A stretch of 64,000 nt of DNA from Mastacembelus armatus (Eukaryota; Chordata; Actinopteri; Synbranchiformes; Mastacembelidae): positions 24,677,442-24,741,441 of the forward strand of contig NC_046649.1 in the NCBI RefSeq assembly GCF_900324485.2, in the 5' to 3' direction. The position numbers and the translations under genes are program-made. Shown piece after piece: positions 17,491-32,200 of the stretch. The notes below the pieces were generated by a model that saw only the letters and a list, made by a program, of their open reading frames with translations, had not been told where the DNA came from and did no database searches. Position 1 is the first letter of the stretch; each line of letters begins with the position of its first letter.

Positions 17491-20205
17491 TTTTCAGAAT
17501 ATTCACAATAAAAATCATCTCAGGCTCTGTGTTCTTGTCGATTTGGACTTTAGTGTCATTGAACAAAACGGGTTTAGGACAATTAAAATGTGTCGAGTGA
17601 GCTCCTAAACCAGACTGGGAATCATGACAAAAATCGGCTTCTCTGGTGTTTTTTTAAAAGAAAAATATAAAGTTATTTAAAGCCACAGGCTCTACACACC
17701 AAAGTACCACAACACTTTTTCAGGTAGTGACAATAATAATAATATTGAATATTATTAAATATTAAACCAATCAACTTAATGATCAAAGACAGAAACTGTC
17801 ACATGTGCTGCGAATGAAAATGATGCTTATTTACAGCCTACTGTTGTGATGCAATAACATGACCTTGCTTGGTTTTCTGCAGGGTGGCTTAAGACTGGAG
17901 TGTCTCCAGGACCAGAACCACCATAAGGAGAACAGGGGGCCTGCTAAAATTTTTCCTTCCATTAGTGAAAATCGGACATATTTGATACTTAACCCAGTTA
18001 CATAGACACAAACCACATGTTGTAAGACTGTGGGTCTCTGTATTGGTTGGACATAAAGTTCACTAAAGGGTTTGCTCCAGATCCCAGAAGATAACCAGTG
18101 GGAATGTGGACCTTGTACTAGTCATTGTAAAAGTGGGACTTTTCAACAGCAACAGAAAAAAATCTGCAGGGAATCTGGACACAATTACTCTTTTTAGTTA
18201 AAGCCTCAGAATATTTATCTACTTCTTCTGGTGAGATGTGTCTAAACAAGCAGCAGACATGAAAGATATTTCTGTCTGTTCCAACACACAGGCTGAACAT
18301 TTCCTGTGAAAACCAAATATTTCTCAGTTTGCTGTTTTTACATGAGTAGTATTTTAGGTCAAGATCCTGAGCACAGTCCCTCGAAAACATTAAGGTGTCA
18401 TGAGGTACAATGTTCCTGATCAACTCCATGGAGATACGTGGTTTTTAGCAGACAAGGGTGAGACACATGATACATGAGATGATGTCACACTGATTGGTAG
18501 CAGACATGTCTATGTGTAAAGAAACCGAAAGTGTAGCGTAAAGGTGGAGAATGAGCCATTACCTGTATGTTGAAGCCTGTTGAAACCTCGGAGTGAGCTG
18601 TCTACCTGTTCAGGTGCTCGTCGTCCCTGGGCCTGAAGAAGCGTCTACCTGTTCAGGTGCTCATGGTTGAGTCGTGGCAGTGAAGATCCAGCCTCCATCA
18701 AACATTCAACAGCGCTCCGGCTCAGGTGACCACGAGCCACCACGCCTCCTCAGGTTTCACCCACACGCTCCAATGGACACTTTGTGATGGGGAGGGGAGG
18801 TTGCCATGGTGACCAGGTGAGTCACAGAGGGGCGGGCAGAGGGAGTCAGACAGATGGACAGACAGGCAGACAGACAGATAAAGTGCAGGATCACAAACAG
18901 CAGTAACAGTAAACAGCATCAGTGGTACAAGTAGTAGCAGAAGTAGCAGTAGTAGTACTGGCTGCCTGCAGCTGCAGTGTTTGCAAGAACAGCAGCCGTG
19001 ACAGCATCTTAAATTTCATATAGCTGCCACCTGACTGATGTTAGAGCGTCACTGTTTATCCTGAGTAAAGTCTGAGGATCTAAGCACAGACATGGAGGGA
19101 TACACCTTAAGGGACATCAGGCTGATAGTGAAATATGTAGTTCTACAGAGTTGCTTCGGTAAAAAACTGACTTTTACTGGAGAATAAGGACAAAACAGGT
19201 GTTTGAAGATAAATGTGGTTTTTAATGAAAAGACACTGACAGAAACACATGACACCCACATCTTCACCACAATCGCACCAGATGTAAACAACAGGTCAAA
19301 AACTGTGATTCATGTGCAGATGTGGACCTGGATCTGACTCACCTGGAGCTCCAGGTACTTTCTGTGATCACCATGAAGTCTGTGTAAGTTCAGTCGAGGT
19401 GACACTAAATCTGGTTTTACTGGTTCAGTAACCGGGGTCCCCTCACCAAGAGACAGAAATGTTAAAGTACCCACAGATGTATGAAAACACATCCCACTTA
19501 CTGGAAGTCATTTAGGAGAAAGGTCATAATACCAAAGTAGGTTGTGACTGTGCTGGAAACAGTCACAGTGTTGAGACGAGCAGAAATAATGTAGGTACAG
19601 ATTTCTGAGTCACCAAATTTCTCCAAATTGACTTCGCCTTAGTAAGTCAAATTTAGTGTGTCACTGTTTTCACTTAGAGTCAATATTATATCAGGATCTC
19701 ATGCCTTTGTCTTAAAAAGCTATAACTGTGACTTACTATCACAAAACGCTGATCTATAACATCCAATATTTATTATTTAAATGCATAATGTTTCAGGCTG
19801 TGGGAAATTAAATCACCATGAGCTCACACTAACAGCTGTTGGACATTTACATCACAGGGTCAGAATATTAGGAACAGGTGTTTTTTCATCTTGTTGATGA
19901 TGTGGAGAAAAATCCCAGAGCATGTTAAAATAAATTACTGGAGTAAAGATGTTAGACCAGGACAGGTGAGACCAGACAAATGTGATCGATATTCCTCTAC
20001 AGGTGAACCACAAATCCACAGAGAGGTTCAGGCCAACCACAGATAAACCTGCTACCAAAACAGAAAATACAAATTCAGGCGTATTAAGCGTGCACAGTCT
20101 GACCGGCCGCTCTGCTACAGGATACATGTCAAATATGCTAATGAAGGACATTGACAGCTTCTGTCCACTCTGCCTCAGATCAACCAATCGCCATGCTGCT
20201 GCAGG
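17491..20205. other. Intergenic region dnajc5b-slc4a2, including slc4a2 3' UTR
   Basis: No protein-coding exon recognised. An AATAAA on the minus strand (19769-19774) is a candidate slc4a2 poly(A) signal, so about 19750-20205 would be 3' UTR. A 24-bp direct repeat containing GTCTACCTGTTCAGGTGCTC occurs twice at about 18601-18665 and may belong to a dnajc5b 5' UTR exon. The change from the human 8q13 gene order to the 7q36 order falls in this stretch. Confidence 0.5.
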
Positions 20206-23200
20206 TCACACGGGCATCTGCAGCTGGGAGTACTCGTCCTGCCCCTCCTTCTCCTCCAGGTGAGGCTCGGCATCATTGGCATCCAGCTGCAGGATCACAG
20301 GTCACAGGTCGCACATGAGTTTGGGCATGAATGCTCATTTTGTGTTGTGTTTGCTGCATGAAAGCATTTTAATAATTGTTCACATGGCAGTCCTGATTGC
20401 TGTCAGGCCTAGAGTTATGGAGCTGCTGTTCATGCAGCCTGCTGTTCATATCGCTGTCTGCAGAGCACTGAGGAGCATGAACGTTGACATTATGGGAAAT
20501 GGCCAATAATAAACCTCAATAAAGGCACAATAAGAAATGTGCATATCCTGTATGAGGTGTGACTCACACTCTGCAGCTCTCTCCAGGTGAAAAGGCGGGG
20601 CAGCAGCAGCATCCTCACAGGTATGGTCAGCAGCAACACAAACGGGAATGCCAGTGCTGCAGCTGTTGCCATGACAACCCACAGGAGAGACAGACACATC
20701 AGCTGGATGAGTGTGAACATGTGCATCCTTAACGTCCGCACCTGCAACACAGGTAAGTCACAGAGAGACAGATGAGATGGAAACAGGTGAAGGCTGAATC
20801 TGTGCATCAATATATAATAAGACTTGTCTGCTTCTTGCTTCCATCTCAAGATTAAACAGTCAAGTCCAAGTCTCAGAAGTCCAGGTCTCAGTGTGAAGAT
20901 GCATGAATACCCAGTTGGGTTCAGGGACGTTTGCTGCAGTTCTGGCTTTCATTTTTTGTCAACTCTCCACTATTGACAATAAAGACGATGAGTCCAACAA
21001 GCCTAGTTTGAGTTTTATAAGTCAAGAATCAGCAGAGCCATGACTCCAGTCCATGTCATGCAACTCTACACATCTGGCGGTGGCTGATGTTTCTGTGGCA
21101 GGTGAGGAGGTGGGGCTTACCTTGCGGACATAGTTTTGGTCGGGGTGGTACTTCGGAGGCATCAGGAGTAGGATGAGCCTCTCAGTGAGCTGGATCCCAT
21201 TCAGGGACATCACACCCATGTAGAGGAAAATCCCGAACAGCACCGCCAAAGGGATCTGACGCAGAACCTCTCCAATCACAATGGATAGACCTATGGGGCA
21301 GAGCTAGGACCAGATCAGAGGTAGTCGTAGTAATCACTGTAGAAGTAGTAGCAAAGGGACTCAGACAACCATACCCACTAAAACAGCCACCAGAAAGCCG
21401 GTCACCCTCTGCTCCTTCACCTCCTGGATGCGGGGCTTGTCCCCAGGGGCAACAGCTTTGCTCATGACGGTGAGGGCATTGGTGTGGGTGACGGAGCGAA
21501 CCGTGGCAGCCGATAGCCAAGGCAAGCCAAACAAAGCTGAGATTCCACCCACCACCACAATGATGAGGAGGTCCAAGTGAAAACCAGTTCCCTTCACCAG
21601 CATCCTCTCCTTCTTACTGACAATCAGCCTGACAGAGGGACAGAAAAATCACTGATTTATTCCCTTAAACGTATGTTATTGTTTATTTTCTGTTATTGTC
21701 TATTGTAGGTAAGGCCATCCAAAAAAAAAAAGACAAGAAAAAAGTGTTGTACGCTGTGATCTGAGACTCCATGAAGATGAGGATGAAGACCAGGATTGCC
21801 GGCAGGATGCTGGCACCCATCATCCACACAGGAAACTGGCCATCTGACCCCAGAGGGGAAATTAGCCAACCACGCTTCTCTGGACTGGACACAGAGAACC
21901 CAGTGGGAACGTTGAGCTTCTGTAGGCCAAGCCAACACAGAGGTTGATTCAAACATCTGATCAGTTTGCTAACCACAGGGATCTTTGTATGGGTTTCAAG
22001 ACTCCGGTCTGACCTGGGTGTAGGTGTCCTCCACACTGTAGTCCACCAGCACCATGATGAGGATGGCAATGGGGACCCCAAAGTCACCAATGATCCTACG
22101 GAGCTGATGGCAGAGAAGTGAGACCTTACATTTAGACTCCAGGTGCCCCCCATGGCTGCTATATTCTGTTGGTGAATACTAATGAAACCACAGTTTTCTC
22201 TTTGTTGAAATGACAACAAAGGTTCAGCTTTTACTCACCTGCACCTGTTCCTGAAAGTGTCAGCATGTTGTATTACCTGTGCTTGTCTGTATGCAACTTT
22301 ACTTCTACTTCTACTTCTACATGAACACGTGTACTGCAGTAAGTTAGTACAATAATGTTACATGTATGCTTTGATCTTCATTTGTACCTGTGAATGTACC
22401 TGTAACAGTATACACATGTACCTACACATTAATTGTACCTAAAGCTGTTCCACTATCGGTATATACATGTATCTTTATTTGTATGTTGAGACATCATGGT
22501 GAAATAGATTAGAATCTGAACCTGTGTACAGGAATAAACCATACCTGTGTGCTTGCGCTTGTTCCTGTATGTACTGTATATTTATGTATTCTCTGTACCT
22601 TTATGCACTAGCATCATCATGTACTGTACCTGCACTGTACTTTTACCTGTTCCTGCACCTGTATCCATCTGACACGTTTGAACTGTTACCTGTCTGTACC
22701 TGAACTTTAGGTACTGACCCTTCCAGGGAAGAAGGAACTGTTCTTGAACTTTCGCAGGTAGAAAGCGATGAAATAAGTTCCTGCCATTAGCACTAATGAC
22801 AGCAGGGCTGTGTTGGGCTCTCCAACAACTTTCCCAGAATCCCTGGCAGTTACAGTGTAGTTGCACAGAGATGGAGATACAGAGTTGTTTCCGTGGTAAC
22901 AGTTCTGGAGAGGATGTTCCTGAAAGATCTAGAAAAGATTGACAGGAAGAATAGTCAGGTCAAAGTGTGTTGGGTAGCACAAGGCACTGCTTGTTTCTAC
23001 TCTGCCCACTCATCTTCCAAACTAAGCACAATAAATTATCATGACTACACATTTGAGTAAAAATCAAACAATACGTCATGTGGGTCCAGATCATGTTTGC
23101 TGCTCTTGGTCCATGACCTCACCTTGACCAGTTTGGCGAAGGTCTCGTAGATGAAAATAAGTGAGATTAGGAAGGAGAAGATCTCCTGAGTGAAGCGGGA

Positions 23201-26200
23201 GACGAAGCGAACCAGGATGCTTCCCTCAAAGGCCACAGTGAGAAAAACGATGAGCACCAACCAGAAACCAATCCACACTCTCCCCGTCAGATACTCAATC
23301 CCGTTATCTTTACAAAACTTCAAAGAAACAAATACTAGGTTGGTTTCAGACGACAATCAAACCTTTGGGTGAATTGTTGACGAGTAGACTGTAAGAATCT
23401 ACACAAGGCAGGAACAAAGGCTGTTAATGTAATCTGGATGGGATAAAAAAAAGGACACGTGATCATCTCGAGATCTGCTCAGTTTTAACAACTGTGAAAA
23501 ACAGCAATGAATCAAACACTTCAGCTCAATTGTCAGGTCCTACCCAACTGTGACACCTAAATTTCAGGGGGTGTGGTACCAGAAGTTCTCTCCATAATGA
23601 ACCTTAAGAGTTTATCTGCCACCACTGTTTTACTAGAGTTAGGGCAATCAACCAGGCACACAACCAATCAGTTTCAAATGGGGAGGCATAGCCATCACAG
23701 CAGAATAAATAGTAAAGAAAGAAAATTGGTCACAGTAAAAACTGTTGCTGTGTTTTGTGGATGACTCAGACACTGCTGTTAGACAGGGGCACTTTTTCTG
23801 AGGAGAGACAGTATATTGACACAGGGGAATACTGTTTGTGTCAGGTGTGCTCACGGTGTAGAAAGCCTCTTCAAACACCAGCAGTGGTCCGGAGAAGCCA
23901 ATCACCAGCAGAGGCTGAGCACCCAGCACACTGAACACTATGCCCTGCATTGCTGTGGCAACTATCAGCTCCGACACACCAATCAGACCCTCCGTTTTCT
24001 CTCCTGCGTCAAACAGAGAACACGGATCCTCAAGAGAAGACTTTTGAAATCTATATTACAATTTTTGCTTAGCGTTTGTTTCAGTCGATTAAACTAGTCC
24101 AACCAAACTTCCTCAGACCATCCAGTCTCTGTCAGTGTGTTTTTGAGTCTGGACTTACCTAGCAAACCACCAAAGGTGATGGCAGGTGACAGTGCAGCAA
24201 AGTAGATGAAGATTATGGCAGCCATGCATTGTGGGTTCAGAGCATCTCGGATGTCACTGAAATACTGTGGATAGCGATGAGCCACGTCTTTGATCAGCCC
24301 ACCAAAAAGGCGACCGGAACGCCTCAGGGGCTCTTCGCCTGGTTTGGAGGGAACCAGCAAATCTGAAAGACAAGAGCATCATACAACAACAGTAGTACCA
24401 CAAGTGCTGATGTTGTTGCTGATGGTATTATCACACAGCACCATCAGATGTTCACTGTGCAGGACAACAAGTCCATAAAGAACCCACAAGAGTTCATGAA
24501 GAACTATTTTCAGAGGCCAGGAGAAGCAGGAGTCCTGTAGCAGATGGTCTAACCCCCACATACCCCTGATCTGGGCAGTGTGGAGTCAGTCTGGGATCAT
24601 ATGAAGGGGCAGAAACACTGGGACAGCCTGAATCTACAGAAGAACTGTAGCAGCTTCTCCAAGGTGCTGCAAAGTCCCAGGGGAAACTCCCTGAAATCAG
24701 TTTCAGGTCCAACCAAGAGAACTGTTGCTGGTTTAAGGGCGAAAGGGAGTAGTGCAGATTCTGATTAGATTTAGGTTTGCTTCCCTTTACTGTGTTTTGG
24801 ATGAAGGTAACTGATACAAGAAAAACTATTTATGTCATTTATATTAAAAGCACGAAGTTAAACTTCACAGGTCACCAGTTCCAACAGAAGTTTTAATGTT
24901 AATTCAGCAACACAACCTGTGACAGGATGTGGAACAAAATACTTGACGTATCTATTTACAAGCATTGAAACTGATAGAGGGGCATATTAAAAAAAAGCTA
25001 AGAAATATTTGGATCTATTGACCTACTCTCTCTGAGTTTCAGTTAAATCCCAGTGTCTCTGATTTCAGTCAGGCCAGGTCAAAAAATCTAATCCATAATT
25101 GGTGACAAACTATAATCGTTAACCTAAGTATAAGAAGAAGATAACTGACATTCATCCTGTTGAATGCTGGTCTGTTTCTCCTGCACTTTGCCGCTCTGCT
25201 CCTCCTCCCTCTTTCGAAGTATTTCTCGTTGGAAGCGAGCGACCGAGTGCAGCAGTTCATCCCCGCCGACCTCAGAGGGCGGCAGGACAACGCTGCAGTC
25301 CAGGAAGCAGTTGATGGCTGTTAACAGGTCCTGACGGTCGTCAGCCTGGTACGCTGCTTCATGGAAGTGCTGAAGGAGCAGACAGAGGTAGAATTTGTAA
25401 TCACATTACATGGGCTCAAGGCAGCTGCACAACAGTCATCAGTATCTGGCAGCAACTGGTATCACATCCAAGAAAATTAGTTAAGTCTGTGAGCACTCAC
25501 TTTGTCTGACATGAGTGTGGAGATGGAGCGTCCAATCTGGTGGTAGTCAATGTTAGAAGTGGGTGGACCCAGCAGGAGGAAGAGGAACCTCACAGGGACA
25601 GGAACCTCCAGAACAGAATCCAGCAGGACAGCCTCCTCCAGCCGCACAAACGCCATGGAAGGCTGGTCCAGGAAGCCCACACTGCCTGCAGACACAGCAG
25701 AGGGTGTAGTGAACCAATGAAACCAGTTCCTCAACACAGGAATGGGGTTGAAGGATCATGTGCACAGCAGAGCATGAATGATGCATACCTACGAGGACGA
25801 CAGTGGCCTCAGCTCTCTCTGGGATCTTTTCCATCAGCTTCACCTCATATTTGGATCTGGAGTGGCAAAGAGCTGCAGCTTCCCTCTGGACACAGTACTT
25901 AACAATGTCATACATCCTATCAAACTAGAGTAAAGAAAACATTCTCTGAGACAGACTGAGGAGTTAGGATGAATTAAGGCTCTGTTTAGTCTTGCATGTG
26001 AGTTAAAACCAGAAACAGTAAAATGATATAGTTCACACCTGGAACAGTTTGCACCAGACATAACAACATTACACTGACACCACTAACATCTTAAAAAGAA
26101 GAGGAATCATCATATAGCTCAAACTGAAGTCCCACCAGTAAGGATAATTATGAGGCATTTGATCTTTCTCCTGCCACTGCTCTGCTAAATGCATCCTGCC

Positions 26201-29200
26201 TGTCCCCATGTGGCCTCGCCGGTTGGACTGTCTGAGGCTTAAACTCCTGCCTGCTCGTCTGTCTTTCTTTTACCTTGTACTTTTCTCCATTGGCCTCTCT
26301 GTGATTGCTTGTGTTGCTGCAGGGCTCTGATTGGCCGTTGTGTCCGTCCATCAGGGCGGCCATGTTGGCTGCAGAGATGTTCTTGCTGAACCAGCTGTGG
26401 TCCTTCTCATCACTGGGGTGACTGATGAGTCAACAAAGAAATTTATGTATGAAAAAATGTTGCGGTTCATGTCCGGAGCAGCAGTGGGGTGATGATACAC
26501 TGTGATGTGGATGGACAGATGTAACATGGGCATGAACCTGTGTCGGAGCAGCAGAGCTCTCAGGACATTGGCTCGGTCTTCAGCTTTAATCTGATCTGAG
26601 ATCACCATCTGCTCCACCACCTGCTGGGCGATCCCCGGCAGAGTCCTCTGCTTCAGATCCAGCAGCACCGCCCCTGGAAACACATTTAACTAGAGTCTCT
26701 TCCTTTTCCCATGTAAAGTATAATGTGTCTTAAGGGTCAGCTTTATTTCCCATTGTTATTTCTTTTTGCAGATGATACTCTGTTTTACCTCTGAGTCTGT
26801 TGAGTGCTGTAAAGAGTTTCTTATTTCAGATTAATATCAAAAGCTTTACTAATGGGATAATGCAATTATTAATCAAAATAATACGAAAAATATTTAAAGA
26901 ATCCATCCAGATCATTACACCAGCCTGCAGTGTTCTGTTTGACTTTTTAACATCTTATTGATAACATTTAAGACTCCTCCTGGTGTGGTTCACAAAATTT
27001 CTGACCTTTAGTTCCCATACAAGTCTGGAAGAAGGAGGCTTTATAAAACTAGGCCTCTGAGTGCTCCACATGAACGCTGTTATGTTATCACTTAAATTAG
27101 TCCTTTGTTTTACAAATAAGGACAAATACAAAGGAGGTGGTCCAGCTATTTAGTCCATTTAAGGGTTTGTGTGTGTTTTCAGGAGCGAGCACTGTCATCT
27201 TCCTACCCCTCTTCTTCCTCCCTCTTCTCTTCCTTCCACTACTCTTCCTCACCATGAGAAATTGTTTTCCGGAGCTCCAGCAGGGAGCGGAAGGACAGGG
27301 AGGCAATGTGAGGCCTCCCCCAGCGCTCTGTCTCCTCATTGACCTCCTCTTCAAACTTGATCCATCGAGCCGTTTCCCTCCACTGCAGCTCCTGGTTCCT
27401 GTCGATTACCAGCTCGTTCAGCTCCACGAACACCTGCCAGAAAAACTCGTCTTTGTCACTAACAAGGACAGGTACATTTTGATTTCCTGAAGCTTCACAA
27501 TCACAACATTTCTAACTCTAGTTCTGATGAGGTGATTTTCTAGGTTTTTGTTCTTTTTTCAAAAACCAGCTCCAGACGCTGAGAACAGTCATCACTGTTT
27601 ACAGTTTCTGAAGGAACAAAGAGTCCACTGGTCTCTTCTCTGGTTCCAGCTTCTCTTTACTCTCAGCAGCGTCTGGAGCTGTTTTTTGGGAAAAGACGGG
27701 CCTCCCATTGTTGGTGAGGAAGAACCATGTGAGCCAGGTCAGCGGTGTGGCTCCCTGCTGTGTTTTTAATAGTTTTTGGACAACAATGGAGGTCTATGGC
27801 ACAGACCCATAAGCTGAACCAGGTTCTGGATTCACACACATTACGCTGAGGAGACCAGATTCATTGGTGCTGTCAGTCTCTGGATGGGATCTGGACACAC
27901 ACACAGACTCACTGGCTGCTCCTTTAACAAGTTTTTAAAATGGTGCACCTCCCTCTGGGGGTGTGTCCTGTTAATGTCAACGTGCAGATTAATGTTCCCA
28001 CTCTTAACTACACACTGTGGACACTCATTTCCATGAGACTTGCCCCAAACTTCAATGGTTTTTTACCTGGATCCTCATCGTTACCTTAACCACACCTGCC
28101 TACAGCCAAACCAGAATGTAAGAGTTTGTCTTATGGGGACCTACATGTTGTCCCTGAAGAAGCTGAGGTCACATATCAAGTACACACCCTCACTGTATTC
28201 CACCAGGCTGATCTAAAGCAATTCCTGTTACACAAAAAAAGTGATTACATGATTATAGATGTTATTCTGTATTTTTCTAAAAATAAAACCCTCAGACCAT
28301 CAATGTGTTTGTCTCTCAGCACCTTCTGCAGTCTGCTGTCCCTGTTTCACTGGAGCAGCTCTACATGTAGTCTGGCTGCAGCCTTCCAGTAAAGTGTGTG
28401 CAGGTTGTGTTTTCCAACAGCAGGAATATGATGACGCTGCAGGTATTAAGGGTCGGGCTGTGGCTTTGATTTAATGATTATGGTACTACTACTGGTCCAG
28501 TTAGTTTCCTCTACAGTGAACCAATGAACAGGAAAAGAGGAAACTGCAAACACTCAATTACCAGCTGCAGAAATACTGGATATTTATTCTGGATACGTCC
28601 ACAATTAACTACATAAATAACAAGTGAAAGAACATTAAGATAAAATGGTCCAATGGAATTTTGCAATCGGCCCCATGCAGAGACAGGACCAATATTAGCA
28701 CTTTGTTTAAAAAGTGCTCTATAAATAAAGGTTATTATAATTATTATTAGTTACCTGCTGTACTGGGCTCTGGAGGTGTACCTAATAAAGTGGTCACTGA
28801 GCCCAAGTGTTTGTTTGGAATTTACACAAAAAAGCAATAAATAATGACCTGACAGGTATTTTCTGAGATAAACCAGATTAAAACATGCTGTGGCTTAACC
28901 AAACCAGTACAAATAATTCTAAACTGGGCTGAACCAGGATAAATACATGAATCGAAACTAAGACTTCACTGGTTAAACCAGAACAAACCAGACTAAATAA
29001 ATCAGCATGTACCTTACTCTGTCGACTCTTCAGGTCCAAACCAACCATCCTGAAGACGAGACGAGACTGAGCCACCTGAGAACCAACTCTGAGTTCACCT
29101 CCCTCTGTCCTGACTCCACCTGTCTGACTCCACCTGTCTGACTCCACCTGACCGTCTCCACCTGTCCGTCTCCACCTGTCCGACTCCACCTGTCCGACTC

Positions 29201-32200
29201 CACCTGACCGACTCCACCTGTCCGACTCCACCTGACCGTCTCCACCTGTCTGACTCCACCTGTCTGACTTCATCTGTCTGACTCCATCTGACTGACTCCA
29301 CCTGTCTGACTCCACCTGACCGACTCCACCTGTCCGACTCCACCTGACCGACTCCACCTGTCTGACTCCACCTGTCTGACTTCATTTGTCTGACTCTATC
29401 TGACCGACTCCACCTGTCTGACTTCACCTGACCGACTCCACCTGTCCGACTCCACCTGACCGTCTCCACCTGTCCGACTCCACCTGTCCGACTCCACCTG
29501 ACCGACTCCACCTGTCCGACTCCACCTGACTGACTCCACCTGTCTGACTCCACCTGACCGACTCCACCTGTCCGACTCCACCTGTCCGACTCCACCTGAC
29601 TGACTCCACCTGTCTGACTCCACCTGACCGTCTCCACCTGTCCGACTCCACCTGACTGACTCCACCTGTCTGACTCCACCTGACCGACTCCACCTGTCCG
29701 ACTCCACCAGACCGTCTCCACCTGTCCGACTCCACCTGTCCGACTCCACCTGTCTGACTCTACCTGTCTGACTCCACCTGACTGACTCTACCTGACTGAC
29801 TCCACCTGTCTGACTCTACCTGTCTGACTCCACCTGTCTGACTCTACCTGTCTGACTCTACCTGACTGACTCTACCTGTCTGACTCCACTTGTGTGAAAG
29901 CAGCGAATCAGGAGTTGGTTCATGTAACTGAAATAGGTAATAAAATGGTAAAAATGGGCTCTGACCTCGTGGGGAGTTCGGTCCGGTTGGAGGTGATGGA
30001 GCTGTGACTGTGTCTGGCTGCTGGTCTGTTCTTTGGTGATGTGTACAATTGGCCCTTTGGAGCTCCGTCTCACCAGGTGACGTCGAACTGCTGGAACATC
30101 ATCCAATCTGTGACCTGATGGGATGGGGTTAGAGGTCAAAATCTTTCTTTGTGGCTCTGAGTCTTTGATTTCCCTCCTTTACTGTGTCCTTCCTTCCTTC
30201 CCTTGAGCAGAAATCACCCTGTGGTCTCGTGGGAACTTTCTGCCATCTAACTTTGTTTCAGGCTCGACTGAACAGCTGCGAGAGGAACCAGTAAGATGAG
30301 ACCTGAACTCTGGATTAACCAGTCCTCTTGGACACAGTCACACAGGTGCACTTATTTGCAGCTCAGTTTCAGGTTTCTGGAAAATGTGATTTTCTCTGAC
30401 ACAAAAGTTTTCTAACTTTCTCAGAAAGAACCCACACAAACAGCCAATCACGTTCCATCATTCAAGGTCAGCTGACCGGTGCTCACTACCTGCTGGAAAT
30501 GGAAAAGTGACCACAGTGAATCACAGACTGACAATGTTGAATTATATTTCTGCAACTGCAAACTAGATATAACTGGTTATGATTAGTGGGAATTATTTGT
30601 CTTGGTAATATTCATTTATTCCCTTTTTCCTTTTTCTTACCTAAACACATTTAAGCACATTACTTTACACTTTACACTTTACACTTTACTACCTGAGTAT
30701 TTCCACGTGGTGCTACTTCATCCTTGGACTTCACTACATGTCACATCCAAATCTTGTACTTTTTACTGCTCTACATTTATCTCAATTCTTTTGTATTTAG
30801 ATCCCTTTCAGATCTAAATACAAAATATAATACACTAAAATACTACCTCTAATTTTCAGTTTGAATTTACATTAAATTTTACATTTCTGAAGAAACATTT
30901 TTTTAAAAGAACATGTCCAACAAATCTGGACAAGACCTGCACATTCATGTTCAACAGCTTTAAGAGTCCTTTCAAATAAGGATTTTTTTATCAGTACTTT
31001 TTAGCCAGTACCTGCACTTTTACTTGAGTAAAGCCACTTCAGGTTTTGTGTCCAGTGAAGTTCAAACATCCAAGAGAGAAAAGTTCAAGTGAAAATTCAC
31101 ATCTCAAAGTAGAAACCGAGCAGCTCAGGTGACTGTCCACTGGTCCACATGCAGATTAAACACTGAACAGAGACAGGTGAGCACTCACCGCTGGTCCACC
31201 AAAGCACATACTGACTTCATGTTCAGCTGAGAGACCGACAGTCATGGAGAGCCAGGACCAGGATCACAAACAGCAGCCCAGTAACAATAGACAGAGGCAG
31301 TGGGCTTGGGTGTGGGACAGCAGCATTGTGTTCCGGTCAGCAGCAGCTTCAGGCCACATGATGAGACCAACAAGTTACAGAAACCTCTTTCATGTTGACA
31401 GAAATTGGTCAGTCTGTCCTGAAAACATGTCTGAATCAACGTGACCCCAGTTCTACCCAGTGCCGCAGTGCATGTTGGGCAATAATTACATGCGTCTGTA
31501 ATTCATTTGGTCTTGGTAAATGGTCTTACGTGTTTCCTGCACTCGTGCACTCGAATTTGGTCATTAAGCAAAAAGTGGGACACAGTAAAATGTCAACCTG
31601 ATGATGGAGCTGGATGAAAAGTCACCAGAGGTTTTCCTGCTCATCCTGATGGTTTTGGTCTGGACCATAGTGCTGAACCGGATGATATGTTTCTAATATT
31701 CTGACCACTTCATGTTTTTAAATAGAGAGAGCAAACTGTTAGAAACAGTGGGACCTCCACCCACTACAACCTCAATAATAAACACTTGTCTAACTGTGCA
31801 GGTGTATCTGAGCCTGTTTGCACTCTCTTTATGTTGCACCAGTCTGATGTTGGTGAAGTTGGCAACATGTAAATCATGGGTAAAGTTAAATGTAAAGTCA
31901 AGTTCAGTGTAAAGGGCAAATTATTTGTGCAGGAACATATAAAAGTTCTATCTGCATACAAAGTTTAAAGCTAAATGTCCTCAAAGTTTTGTGTGATATT
32001 TTGTAGCAAAGGAAAAATAAGGTATTAATTGAATGTACAGTAAAGAGTCAGATGTAAAGCGTCACAGCTGCCTGCACAGTATGAAGTTATGTATACTGTG
32101 TGGAATACACTGTGGGAAAATTACAGTAAAATATATAAATAAAGTTTTGCAGTTTGAAGTTGTTTACTGACTTTTGATGCCGTCCAGGTCAACAGATGTC

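Noticed and set aside
20276-20509. 77-codon plus-strand frame in the slc4a2 3' part
   Set aside because: Antisense to the end of slc4a2 and its last intron; no support.
29095-29749. Long overlapping open frames (up to 208 codons) on the minus strand
   Set aside because: They are produced by the stop-free 15-bp minisatellite; no start context, splice logic or complex sequence.
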